Below are positions 56,000 to 64,000 of a stretch of DNA of 64,000 nucleotides, piece by piece. This DNA comes from Rhodanobacter denitrificans. Its GTDB lineage: Bacteria > Pseudomonadota > Gammaproteobacteria > Xanthomonadales > Rhodanobacteraceae. The translations under genes were made by a program, and so were the position numbers. Within the stretch, counting starts at the first letter, position 1. Each line of letters begins with the position of its first letter. Under the pieces are notes generated by a model, which worked only from the letters and a program-made list of their open reading frames with translations, did no database searches and had not been told where the DNA came from. The stretch is from contig NZ_QFWQ01000009.1 in assembly GCF_003335105.1 (NCBI RefSeq), positions 1-64,000 on the forward strand. The letters run 5' to 3'.

Positions 56000-56449
56000 A
56001 TGACCAGGCCGTTTGTTATATGGGTGACTGTGGTGTTGTCGGTGCTGCTGGGTGTGTCGGCTGCCTTTGGACTTCTGAAGGTCATCCTGCAGGTGCCAAT
56101 GGGGTTGGGGCCGAATAGTGCCATCCCGGTTTGGCGCGTGCTGCTCATGGTCGCTATCCAAGCCGTCGCGACTATGTTCCTGGCTGCGGTTGTTTATGCG
56201 GCGTTTGCTCGCCCACGTTGGGGCCGGGCCGTTTGTGCCGTGTTTGCGGTCCTGCTCGCACTGATGGTGCTTTATGCCGGCTTCCATCCCGACCCGCATC
56301 CCCTGTTCGCGATCAAGTCAGGCGCTGAAGAAGCTGGCGCTGTTGTGGGTCGATTGATGATGTGCGTGTTGTTCGGCGTGTATGCCTACAAGATGGTCAT
56401 CGGAACGAAGGTGCGCGCCTATTTCTTGTCGACCGAAGGTCGAAAGTAG
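56000..56449 (+). CDS. Small membrane protein of unknown function
   Basis: A 149-residue hydrophobic protein with four predicted membrane segments (around residues 7-28, 45-65, 75-92 and 113-131). The ATG at 56000 follows AAAGGGGGAG. I recognise no family. It lies between a DUF2846 lipoprotein and a SecD-like lipoprotein gene on the same strand, and could be co-transcribed with the latter. Confidence 0.6.
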   Translation: MTRPFVIWVTVVLSVLLGVSAAFGLLKVILQVPMGLGPNSAIPVWRVLLMVAIQAVATMFLAAVVYAAFARPRWGRAVCAVFAVLLALMVLYAGFHPDPHPLFAIKSGAEEAGAVVGRLMMCVLFGVYAYKMVIGTKVRAYFLSTEGRK

Positions 56450-56559
56450 AGCATAGGTAATCAGCTGGAAGCGGGGAAGGGCGCTCCTTGTCGTCTGTAG
56501 AGACGCATGCGCCCTGATTTTTCTTGCGCCGCAATTCAATGGTCGACGACTGGAGCGGC

Positions 56560-57036
56560 ATGATGCCTGATTCGAAAACATGGGTATGGCTCTCCATGGC
56601 TGTGCTGTTAGCAGCCTGTGGGCATCCTGGCGAACCGGCCTATCCGCCCGGGCCCGATGTCCAGTTCCATCTCGGTACTTTCGAGGCGCGGTCGGGCTAC
56701 CGATTGGCAGAGTTACCTTCGGGTGTGCACGCCATCCATCTAGATCCCAACATCGTTGTCGGCACCCGCGATATCGCCTATGTGCGCGATGGTGGATGCC
56801 TGGATGGAGCATGTTCGGTCGATTTTCGGTTCAGTCCGGAAGGCGGAAAACGCATGTTGCGAGTGTCGGAGGCAGCAATCGGCAGGCAGATGGCTATCGT
56901 GGTGGACGGGAAAGTGGTTTCGGTGGCCGACATCAGTGGCCCGATTAGAGATGGACTCAGACTGTCAACGACGTCAGAAGAAGAGTCACAGGCGTTGATC
57001 AGGCAGATCGCTGTTGTTCCGCAACACGTGGATTGA
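56560..57036 (+). CDS. Lipoprotein with a stand-alone SecD P1-head-like domain
   Basis: A 158-residue predicted lipoprotein with a lipobox ending LLAAC (Cys20). The C-terminal half has VDFRFSPEGGKRMLRVS and IGRQMAIVVDGKVVS, then VADISGPI, which matches the P1-head segment of SecD (pattern GG, IG, MAIVLDGKVVS, PI). No SecD membrane part is present. The N-terminal residues before it match nothing. Two adjacent ATG codons (56560 and 56563) follow GGAG. Possible roles include binding peptides or envelope proteins; no assignment is made. Confidence 0.65.
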   Translation: MMPDSKTWVWLSMAVLLAACGHPGEPAYPPGPDVQFHLGTFEARSGYRLAELPSGVHAIHLDPNIVVGTRDIAYVRDGGCLDGACSVDFRFSPEGGKRMLRVSEAAIGRQMAIVVDGKVVSVADISGPIRDGLRLSTTSEEESQALIRQIAVVPQHVD

Positions 57037-57170
57037 CCAAAAAACCAAAACTGGAGTCTGGGCACTTTCGAGCCGGTTCGGTGGAAAGTCGGCTCCGATC
57101 GATGACCTCGGTTCGATCTCGTACCCAATTACTCGACGGCCGCGTCGTGCCGCGCCGCGAGGTGCATCGT

Positions 57171-58814
57171 TCACCGTGCCAGCAGATAAGCGCGCAGTGC
57201 CAGGTCACCGGCGGCGCCTGGAGCGTTCAGCAGTTGATCGAGAGTGGCCAGTTGCCGATTGCAATTGGCCGACCAATGGACTTCATCGACCAGTTCGCCC
57301 TGCGAAACCCAGCGCTCCTCCTGATGCTTGTGCAAGGCGTCGGTCAGGCTGGCGCGCCATGCCGGTGACGGCAATTGGACGGTGTCGTTGCCGGAGAACA
57401 AGGCGAGATACCCAGGGCCGACGATATCCTTGAATGCGCCGGCGTGGGGGCCGAGGCTGATGGCGATGCCGCTGGCGTAACGACCGCAAGCAGATGTGGA
57501 AAGTTGTTGACGCAACATCGTCAAGGTCTGCTGATGGCTCAGCGCATAACGGCGCACGTCCTGCGCCGAGGCGACTTCGAGCTGGTGCGCGCGTGCGGCG
57601 TCAAGGGCATGCCAGAAGTTGTCGTTGCGCCGCGCCGCGGCGGCGCTGCGCGGATTTGACGGTACGGCCAAGTCACCCAGCACCCAGGTCCGGTAGATCG
57701 CCGGCTGCACCACGGCGATTCGGTCGAACGTTTGCGCCAGCGTGCGGCCATGCGGGTCGTGGCGCAGTGCCTGCAGAAACTGCTCGCTCCGCCAGGCATC
57801 GGCTTGCCAGCGCTTCCCGTTGGCGTCGATCGCGGTAATGATGTGGTTGCCAAACAGCTCGGCGCTGTCGGGGATGTACACGTCATTACCCTGTTTGGCG
57901 AACGCGAGCCGGATGAAATCGGGACTGGCTCCAAGCGCACGCAGCTCGCGCTTGAAGTCGTCCTGCTTTGTGGTCACGTAGTCGACCGAGCGCGTGTTTG
58001 CCAGCAGCGAGCGCATCTGGTGAAAGCCGAACCATGCCCGCGGTGTGGCCCAGCGCTGGGCGGCGCCGATGAAAGCGAGCGTACACGCGCTGGCACAGAT
58101 GCCGTCGGCTTGCACCGTGATGTCCGGATGGGCGTGCAGGAAATCGTGCAGGTCGACGCCCTCGCTGACGCTGCCGCCGGGGCTGGCGATGCGCAGCATG
58201 TGGATACCGGCATGGTCGGTGAAGGCCCGCTCGATCCGATCGGCGAAGCCAAAGCCCATGGAGCCGGTGGCGTCGATGGCGCTGCCGTCGGGCGACACGT
58301 TGATGCTGAAGTCATTCCAGGTCCGTTGCACGGTGGCTGCGTGCACCATGTCGGTCAGGATCCGGGCATTGTTGAACATGCCGAAACAACCGCCGATGCA
58401 GCCGATCACTACCATGATCCGTGCGACTACGCTCCAGCCGGTGCCACTGCGTTCGGCAGCGCGCCACACGCCAACGTACTGCCACACGGCGATCAGGAGG
58501 CAGCCCAGAACGGCAATCGCGGTCACGGCAGTCGCCCAGACCATCGAATGGTGCTGCCAGTCAAGGCTGCGCAGCCAGACCAGCAGTTCGCGTGCAACAA
58601 CCGCCACCAGCACCATGTTGACCCAGTAGCTCAGCGCCAGCGAGAGATTCCCGTGCCAGTGCGCGGCAATATAGCCGCGTTGAGTCGGCGTCGGCGCCCC
58701 GGCCGGCGGGTATGGCAGCGGCGGTGGTCGAGGCGGAAGGGACGGAGGAAGCGCCGGACCAATCGGAGCCGCCAATCCGGCGCTGTCGCCAGTCTGACCA
58801 TCGCCGGCATTCAT
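57171..58814 (-). CDS. Membrane protein with ClpP/crotonase-like protease domain (COG3904-like)
   Basis: A 547-residue inner-membrane protein. A Pro-rich N-terminus (residues 1-45) precedes GYIAAHWHGNLSLALSYWVN, a membrane domain of about four helices (to residue 170), then a periplasmic part. The ClpP-like motif is LRIASPGGSVSEGVDL, with the nucleophile-type Ser in GICASACTLAFIGA. This matches COG3904-type predicted periplasmic proteases. Function is unknown. I use the ATG at 58814: the frame is open to 59330, but that extension runs antisense through repeat DNA. Confidence 0.75.
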   Translation of the reverse strand: MNAGDGQTGDSAGLAAPIGPALPPSLPPRPPPLPYPPAGAPTPTQRGYIAAHWHGNLSLALSYWVNMVLVAVVARELLVWLRSLDWQHHSMVWATAVTAIAVLGCLLIAVWQYVGVWRAAERSGTGWSVVARIMVVIGCIGGCFGMFNNARILTDMVHAATVQRTWNDFSINVSPDGSAIDATGSMGFGFADRIERAFTDHAGIHMLRIASPGGSVSEGVDLHDFLHAHPDITVQADGICASACTLAFIGAAQRWATPRAWFGFHQMRSLLANTRSVDYVTTKQDDFKRELRALGASPDFIRLAFAKQGNDVYIPDSAELFGNHIITAIDANGKRWQADAWRSEQFLQALRHDPHGRTLAQTFDRIAVVQPAIYRTWVLGDLAVPSNPRSAAAARRNDNFWHALDAARAHQLEVASAQDVRRYALSHQQTLTMLRQQLSTSACGRYASGIAISLGPHAGAFKDIVGPGYLALFSGNDTVQLPSPAWRASLTDALHKHQEERWVSQGELVDEVHWSANCNRQLATLDQLLNAPGAAGDLALRAYLLAR

Positions 58815-59048
58815 CGACGCGGGTTCCGCGGGTCGAAGAAGGTGCCCCAAGGAGGCATAGGGCGTGCCGGAAGCGGCAGTGGCGCCGGTGATCGACAATT
58901 CGTGCGCGATCTCAGCATGCGTTCCGATGCCATGCGGCCAGCCTGCACCGCTGCGGAACACTCCCCCATGGCGTGACCGCAGCTTCTTTTTAGCAGGAAC
59001 GTGACCCTCGGCGCCAGTCGTGCCGGCATTGAGAAACAGGGGTAGGAG

Positions 59049-59090
59049 CGCTCTTTTCAGAGTGGCTGCTTGAAAGTCGACTCTGCCCCC
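59049..59090. repeat. Dispersed repeat A, copy 2
   Basis: CGCTCTTTTCAGAGTGGCTG followed by CTTGAAAGTCGACTCTG and five Cs; a shortened relative of the copies at 49456 and 61401. Confidence 0.55.
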
Positions 59091-59099
59091 TGTGTCGAA

Positions 59100-59189
59100 G
59101 ATGGACACCTGGCTGCCCGCTCGGCACTGCATGCCGTCGATGCGAAAAAGGGCCACGCCGGTGTACGCGAGTCCAAGTTGACCCAGTGA
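59100..59189 (+). pseudogene. Remnant of a second DUF2846 lipoprotein gene
   Basis: A degenerate copy of the last 30 codons of the gene at 55267-55704, with one G deleted after codon TGG. It ends GHAGVRESKLTQ and a TGA, against GQAGVRESKLIQ in the intact gene. Confidence 0.7.
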
Positions 59190-59259
59190 TGGCGGAGGAC
59201 AGTCGTATCTTGTGACTGTGCATTCGGCACCCGCGATTGTCCACCGCGAGGGTAACGAT

Positions 59260-59305
59260 GGGGTCAGGCTCACTTCCCAGCCATCGATTAAATGAACCTG
59301 ACCCC
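59260..59305. repeat. Dispersed repeat B, copy 2
   Basis: GGGGTCAGGCTCAC (59260-59273) pairs imperfectly with ATGAACCTGACCCC (59292-59305). It shares flanking DNA with copy 1 on its left. Confidence 0.6.
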
Positions 59306-59342
59306 GTTCTGGGTGCGTTCTGGGTGGCAATGGCTTGAGCCA

Positions 59343-61208
59343 TCACTGCCGATTCGAGCCCTTGCATATGATGAATTCGAGCGCTGGAACCTCTACCGCA
59401 TAGCTGCCGGGAGCAACACTCTGCTGCTGGCATTTTCCGTACAACGGTGTCCACCGTTGTGAGGTCGATTCGACGAGGACTCGACCGGAGATCGGGCCGA
59501 GGCTTGTATTGAAAACGACCAAAACCTCATCGCCCGAAGGCGAAAAGCGAGAAATCGCAAGCAGCCCCGGTGCATCACCGGACAAGCGAGATATTTGGCG
59601 ACCTCGTTGGAGAGCTGGTTCGCCAGCTCTAACGGCAAGCATTCTGGAAATGCTCTTGTACAACGGGTGGTTCACGTCGAAGTGGTCGTTATTGCCAGGC
59701 GCCTCGGATCCAAGCCGTGGCTCCGATTGATAGCTGGAAACTTTGGTCGGAAACATGTCCTCGCGCGAATCCTGATCAATCGCTCCCTCTCCGGTGAAGC
59801 CTTGCTCATCTCCATAGTAAATGGCGGGAATTCCACGTGAGAACAGGATGACCGCGTAAGCCAGGCGCACTCGTCTCATGACCTCATCAAAAGAGGCATG
59901 AGGCTTTGCCTCACGCACCGCGTGTGCGAAACGCATAACATCATGATTACCGGTAAGAGTGACCAGTTCCGCAGCTGTCGCATCACCCTTGGCGTAAAGC
60001 GCATCACCTTGAAACACATCAGTGATTTTCGACGTCGGACCGTCCTTTGCGATCGCGTCAACCAACGCGGCCTGAAGAGCAAAGTCGTTCACCGCCGGAA
60101 GCCCATCGACGCGCGTGGCGCGCGCAAGCCGTCCAGGGGTGAATTCCATCACTTCCCCAAAAATATGAAAGTTGGGAATTCCCTTCGCTTTCGCCCTGGC
60201 CAGCATCGCAGGCACAAATGCTTGCCAAAACTGCGCATCCACGTGCCGCGCGGTATCGATGCGAAAACCGTCGATCCCATAATCATCTATCCAGCGACTG
60301 TAGATATCGATGAAGCCACGAACCACCCGAGGGTTCTCGGTAAAAATGTCGTCAAGACCCATGAAATCTCCCAACTGGGCGCTCTCACCCCGAAAGATCG
60401 AGTTGCCGCGGTTGTGATAATAAATTGGGTTGTTGAGCCAGTCGGGCTTCTTGATGTGGCGTTCGGCCGCCGGCACGTAGGGTGTGTAGGCGTAGTTTGG
60501 GCTGGTCAGCTTGGAAAAATTGCTGGTCGTGAGATATGGCGGCAGATCGCCGAGAAACCCTTGATTGATTGCGCCCTTGGAATCCGCTTTGCGGGTATAA
60601 GGGAAATCAGCGCGAGAACGATAGGTGCAGGCTTTGCCTTGGCACTCGCGATATTTGATGACATCGGCTGTGTGATTAACCACAAGGTCGAAGTACACCT
60701 TCATGCCGCGCGCATGTGCCGCATCCACAAACGCTTTGTAGTCTGCCTTGGTCCCCAGATGCGGATCGATATCTGTAAAGTCGACAGGCCAATAGCCATG
60801 ATAGCCGGCGGACTGGTATCCATCCTCCTCTTGAACGGCCTTGTTGCGAAATACCGGCGTTAGCCAGATGGCTGTCGCGCCCAAGCCGCGGATGTAGTCC
60901 AGTTTGGAGGTGACGCCCTTAAGGTCGCCGCCGTGATAGAACGCTTTGTCGGTAGGATCGTAACCGGTCTCAGAACGTTTGCCGGATAAACCACCTCGAT
61001 CATTCGAAGGATCCCCATTGGCAAATCGGTCTGGTATGACCAGGTAGATAACCTCGCCTTCTGCAGGGCGCGAGCGTAGCGCTGTCAAAGAATCGAGTTT
61101 TTTTGAATGAATGATCGAGGAGGGGACTTCTGCATGCGCTGATCGCACAGTTGCACAGCCTAACGAACCGAAAATTGCGACCCACGTGAAAGCAAAGCGG
61201 TAACGCAT
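59343..61208 (-). CDS. GH13 alpha-amylase-family glycoside hydrolase (exported)
   Basis: A 621-residue alpha-glucan-acting enzyme with a signal peptide (about residues 1-26, ending SAHAE). The TIM-barrel motifs are VYFDLVVNHTADVI, DGFRIDTARHV (nucleophile Asp), FHIFGEVMEF (acid/base Glu) and VTLTGNHDVMRF (transition-state Asp). The early YHGGDLKGVTSKLDYIRGLG and YWPVDFTDIDPHLGT segments are typical of bacterial extracellular amylases. AGGGGT lies a few bases upstream of the ATG at 61208. The precise linkage specificity is not evident. Confidence 0.93.
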   Translation of the reverse strand: MRYRFAFTWVAIFGSLGCATVRSAHAEVPSSIIHSKKLDSLTALRSRPAEGEVIYLVIPDRFANGDPSNDRGGLSGKRSETGYDPTDKAFYHGGDLKGVTSKLDYIRGLGATAIWLTPVFRNKAVQEEDGYQSAGYHGYWPVDFTDIDPHLGTKADYKAFVDAAHARGMKVYFDLVVNHTADVIKYRECQGKACTYRSRADFPYTRKADSKGAINQGFLGDLPPYLTTSNFSKLTSPNYAYTPYVPAAERHIKKPDWLNNPIYYHNRGNSIFRGESAQLGDFMGLDDIFTENPRVVRGFIDIYSRWIDDYGIDGFRIDTARHVDAQFWQAFVPAMLARAKAKGIPNFHIFGEVMEFTPGRLARATRVDGLPAVNDFALQAALVDAIAKDGPTSKITDVFQGDALYAKGDATAAELVTLTGNHDVMRFAHAVREAKPHASFDEVMRRVRLAYAVILFSRGIPAIYYGDEQGFTGEGAIDQDSREDMFPTKVSSYQSEPRLGSEAPGNNDHFDVNHPLYKSISRMLAVRAGEPALQRGRQISRLSGDAPGLLAISRFSPSGDEVLVVFNTSLGPISGRVLVESTSQRWTPLYGKCQQQSVAPGSYAVEVPALEFIICKGSNRQ

Positions 61209-61570
61209 GACTACCCCTGTTCGATGACCACCATTTGGTCCGTTCGACGGTAATATATGCCTCAATGGTGGTTCAATGAGCTGCCTACCCTGCATTAGAG
61301 GTTCTATGCATACGTATTCATGCTCAATCGCCTAAGTTCGCCGACAGTAGATGCGACGTCTTAATGTCCGTCATCGGATCGAAATAGGGGGGCGAGATAA
61401 GGGTCAGAGTGCCCTATTCAGGGTGGCCGTTTGAAAGCCTCTGGTCCCGTTTGTGAAGGCTTCCGCCAGTACAAAGGAGGCGCAGAGGGTTTGAGAAGGG
61501 CGCACTTTTGATGGCGTTTTCTGGTGGGAGACGGAACAATGGCACGACTTGTTGCCTGGATATCCTCACC
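61209..61570. other. 362-bp divergent intergenic region with repeat A
   Basis: It separates two divergent glycoside hydrolase genes and should hold both promoters. Repeat A copy 3 lies at 61401-61448. I could not place promoter elements with confidence. Confidence 0.4.
61401..61448. repeat. Dispersed repeat A, copy 3
   Basis: GGGTCAGAGTGCCCTATTCA, then GGGTGGCCGTTTGAAAGC, ending CTCTGGTCCC. The inner 21 bases match copy 1 exactly. Confidence 0.6.
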
Positions 61571-63757
61571 ATGAAAAACCGTTTCGCGCTTGCGGTCACG
61601 TTGTTGCTCCCGTTTCTGCTGCTGCCGCGGACGAGTTTCGGCATGCGCCATGAGATCGCGAACGGATCCCTGGTGTTCTCGATCGACGATGCCACCGGTG
61701 CCTATGCGCTCGACGACGGCGAGCTGCATTTTGGCGGTCGTTTGCCTCGCGGCGCGGCGCGCGTGACGAAGTCGGCGGGAGGGCTGCACTTTCCGCTCAT
61801 CGAGGGGATCGAGGCGAGCGTGGCGCCGGCGCCTGGCCGATCGAATGCCCTGTTGTTCTCTTGGCGGGTCGCAGACGCGGGCCCGGTGACGGCGCCACCG
61901 ACGTTTCCGGATTTTTTGACGGTGCCCGCCGGGTTGCATTCGCTCTCGCACCGGCAGTTGAATTTCGCGCCCCCGGTTTTCGACGATCCGCAGGACGTAT
62001 CGACGCCCTGGGTGCTGTTCACCGGCGCCGGCCACACCCTGATCATCTCGCCGGCGTCGGATTTCTTCCTCGCGAGCATGCTCGGTGACGCCAGGACACG
62101 CGTCGCGGTGGGATTGAATGCCGAAGTGGGGAAGCTTCCCGCCGGCTTCACCTCGACGGCACTGGTGGCGTCGGCGCCGGATGTCGCGTCGGCCTATGAC
62201 GCCTGGGGAGCTGCGTTGCGCGGGCTCTACCACCGCCGCCCCGCGTCGGCGGAGGCCGATCCGATCCTGCGCGATATCGGCGTGCTTACCGATAACGCGG
62301 GCGGCCATTACTACTACAACTACGAATATGCCGAGGGCCTGAATTACGAGGAGTCGCTGGTGCGGTTCCTCAAGCGCAGCCGCGAGGCCGGTTTTCCGTT
62401 TGGCTACCTGCAGCTCGACAGCTGGTGGTACGCCAAGAGCTCGTGGAATCCGGAGGAGAAGGTCGGCCGGATCAAGAATCCGGCACTTCCCGACGAGGAC
62501 TGGAATCGCTACGGCGGCCTTGTCGAATGGAAGGCGCAGCCGGGCGTGTTTCCGAAGGGCATGGCCGCCTTCCATGAGCGCGTGAAGCTGCCATTCTTCG
62601 CGCACAATCGCTTCATCGACAAGGACAGCCCGTATCGAAAGCGTTACGAGATCTCCGGCGTGGCGGCGGTCGACCCTGGTTACTGGAACGAGCTGGCGAA
62701 CTACGCTGCCGCGAACGGCATCGCCGTTTATCTGCAGGACTGGCTCGATGCGACGTACAGATTCTCGCCGGAACTGCATGCCGTACCCGGCAAGGGCGAG
62801 ATGTTCATGGACGGCATGGCGTCCGCGATGGCTGCGCACGGGATCACCATGCAGTACTGCATGGCCTATCCGCTGCACATGCTGCAGGGCGTGAAGTATC
62901 CGAACCTGACGACCATTCGCGCCGCCGGCGACGGCCTGACCCGCGAGAAATGGACGCAACTGGCGTTCAATGCGCGCCTGATCCATGAGTTGGGCGCGTG
63001 GCCGGCGACGGACGTGATGCCTTCAGGCGACACGGCAGCGATGCTGTTCGCCACCCTTTCAGGCGGACCGGTCGGCGTGGGCGACGCGTTCGAGAAGCTC
63101 GACAGGACCAACATCTTCAGGGCGGCGCGTGCCGACGGCGAGATCGTGAAACCGGATGAGCCGCTCATGCCGCTCGGCGTCAGTTACCTGACCCAGGCGC
63201 AAAAGACGGGCGTGCCCATCATCGCCGCCACATTCACCCGGCACGGCGGCCATGCCACCGCGTACGTTCTGGCATTCGCGGATGATCCCCGCAGCGCCAC
63301 GACGGACTTTTCCCTGACGCCGAAGGATCTTGGCTTCGGCGGAACCGTGGCGGTATTCGACCCGGCATCGGAATCCGTCGTCGTCAAGCACGCCGACCAG
63401 ACCATCACCGGAAAAACGACCGGCCCTGATGCGTTCGCGTATCGCATCGTTGCGCCGATGCCCGCATCGGGCATCGCCGTTTTCGGCGATCTCGGGAAGT
63501 TCGTCACCATGGGGCGCAAGCGTGTTGTTTCATACGAAGACGTTGCCCGCGGTGCCCGGCTGAAACTTGCCTTCGCAGCGAAGGACGGCGATATCACCGT
63601 GGCCGGCTATGCAAGGTCGGACATCGTTGCGCACGCTGAGGGTGCGACTGTCGTGTCGACGGAGCGCGATCCGCGTACGGGTCTTTTCAAGGTGACGCTG
63701 AGGCCTGGAGGCCGCTCTGCCGCTATAGCCACACTTGCGCTGAAGGCCCAGGGCTGA
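61571..63757 (+). CDS. Exported glycoside hydrolase, GH36-like
   Basis: A 728-residue protein with a signal peptide (MKNRFALAVTLLLPFLLLP, cleaved near FGMRH). An N-terminal beta-sandwich (to about residue 220) precedes a barrel with FPFGYLQLDSWWYAKSS, then IAVYLQDWLDATYRF and EMFMDGMASAMAAHGITMQY, and a C-terminal beta domain. The YLQLDSWW and YLQDWL strands resemble alpha-galactosidase-type GH36 (clan D) enzymes. The canonical GH36 catalytic motifs are not exact, so substrate and even family remain tentative. The ATG at 61571 is chosen for the signal peptide. It lies between GH13 and a RICIN-domain gene. Confidence 0.6.
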   Translation: MKNRFALAVTLLLPFLLLPRTSFGMRHEIANGSLVFSIDDATGAYALDDGELHFGGRLPRGAARVTKSAGGLHFPLIEGIEASVAPAPGRSNALLFSWRVADAGPVTAPPTFPDFLTVPAGLHSLSHRQLNFAPPVFDDPQDVSTPWVLFTGAGHTLIISPASDFFLASMLGDARTRVAVGLNAEVGKLPAGFTSTALVASAPDVASAYDAWGAALRGLYHRRPASAEADPILRDIGVLTDNAGGHYYYNYEYAEGLNYEESLVRFLKRSREAGFPFGYLQLDSWWYAKSSWNPEEKVGRIKNPALPDEDWNRYGGLVEWKAQPGVFPKGMAAFHERVKLPFFAHNRFIDKDSPYRKRYEISGVAAVDPGYWNELANYAAANGIAVYLQDWLDATYRFSPELHAVPGKGEMFMDGMASAMAAHGITMQYCMAYPLHMLQGVKYPNLTTIRAAGDGLTREKWTQLAFNARLIHELGAWPATDVMPSGDTAAMLFATLSGGPVGVGDAFEKLDRTNIFRAARADGEIVKPDEPLMPLGVSYLTQAQKTGVPIIAATFTRHGGHATAYVLAFADDPRSATTDFSLTPKDLGFGGTVAVFDPASESVVVKHADQTITGKTTGPDAFAYRIVAPMPASGIAVFGDLGKFVTMGRKRVVSYEDVARGARLKLAFAAKDGDITVAGYARSDIVAHAEGATVVSTERDPRTGLFKVTLRPGGRSAAIATLALKAQG

Positions 63758-63918
63758 TCCGCGACGTCCACGGAATCGAGTGGCGCCGGACATCAGAGTC
63801 CGATCCCCTCAGCCGAGCGGATCGGACGTGTTACGCCGGTTGGAGAGGACGCCGTTATGTTCTCTCCCACCGTGTGCAGCCGGCCCGGCGGGCAGGCTGC
63901 ACCTGGTCGCTCCCGCCG

Positions 63919-64000
63919 TCAGTTCGCCTGCATCAGCGTCCACTGCTGATTGGGGCCGCCATGGCAGGTGTACTGGATGAGTCCAGTGCCTTTCGTGGTC
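63919..64000 (-). CDS. C-terminus of a RICIN-domain (beta-trefoil) protein, cut by the window edge
   Basis: The minus strand ends in GTGLIQYTCHGGPNQQWTL, MQAN and a TGA. The QxW repeat and preceding Cys are typical of a RICIN lectin module at the end of secreted glycosidases such as GH27 alpha-galactosidases. The rest of the gene lies beyond position 64000. A hairpin (63798-63806 with 63819-63827) lies past its stop. Confidence 0.65.
   Translation of the reverse strand, partial: TTKGTGLIQYTCHGGPNQQWTLMQAN

Larger units (their letters stand above)
58815..59342. other. 528-bp repeat-rich intergenic region
   Basis: It holds repeat A copy 2 (59049-59090), a degenerate copy of the DUF2846 gene tail (59100-59189) and repeat B copy 2 (59260-59305). 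No intact gene is supported. Confidence 0.6.

Noticed and set aside
58815-59330. 172-residue N-terminal extension of the COG3904-like protein
   Set aside because: The extension is antisense to repeat A, the DUF2846 remnant and repeat B, so it is repeat DNA that happens to stay open.

Overview
The window is about 64 kb of GC-rich DNA from a gammaproteobacterium, most likely a member of the Xanthomonadales close to Rhodanobacter or Dyella (family Rhodanobacteraceae). I infer this from the gene content and order (mreBCD-mrdA-rodA-mltB-rlpA-dacA-ybeD-lipB-lipA-prc, a split class II ribonucleotide reductase, several TonB-dependent receptors, TPR-sulfotransferases), not from a marker gene. No rRNA, tRNA or CRISPR array was seen.

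Region 1 (1-16.5 kb) is conserved chromosome. Glycerol kinase and a PfkB-type kinase converge on a shared hairpin. A 13-kb co-oriented series follows for cell elongation and envelope maintenance: MreB/C/D, PBP2, RodA, MltB, RlpA and a PBP5-type carboxypeptidase. It runs on into YbeD, LipB and LipA (lipoate synthesis) and the periplasmic protease Prc, and ends at a clear terminator. Region 2 (16.5-31.6 kb) is mostly on the minus strand: an Asp/Asn beta-hydroxylase-like protein, a TPR-sulfotransferase and a TonB-dependent receptor; then a DUF4126 membrane protein, M1 and M17 peptidases, a HAD phosphatase, a phosphate-binding-protein/LysM fusion and a DegQ-like protease.

Region 3 (31.6-36.7 kb) encodes class II (B12-dependent) ribonucleotide reductase in two parts, NrdJa and NrdJb, with a histone H1-like protein between them. 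NrdJa is interrupted by a 374-residue intein with a LAGLIDADG endonuclease, placed exactly at the catalytic NPCGEQ cysteine. Two 16-bp sites 32 bp apart upstream look like a tandem NrdR operator. NrdJb carries a nine-A slippery run whose layout closely resembles the dnaX frameshift signal of E. coli and would give a product lacking its zinc-ribbon tail.

Region 4 (36.8-59.3 kb) is accessory: an AbiE toxin-antitoxin pair, remnants of a Phd-like antitoxin and a DarT-like (DUF4433) toxin, two XRE regulators with shared palindromic operators, a lasso peptide locus, a GntR regulator, an RHS polymorphic toxin with a candidate lipoprotein immunity gene, and small lipoprotein or membrane genes among dispersed repeats. 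The lasso locus is the main discovery candidate. A 48-residue precursor (47828-47974, missed by ordinary ORF length limits) is followed by a maturation protease B and cyclase C on the minus strand. A TonB-dependent receptor and a lasso isopeptidase converge on them from the other side. The predicted core starts Gly-Pro-Gly and has its first acidic residue at position 7, which predicts a seven-residue ring as in the xanthomonins.

Region 5 (59.3-64 kb) carries glycoside hydrolases: a GH13 enzyme, a GH36-like protein and, at the right edge, the C-terminus of a RICIN-domain protein.
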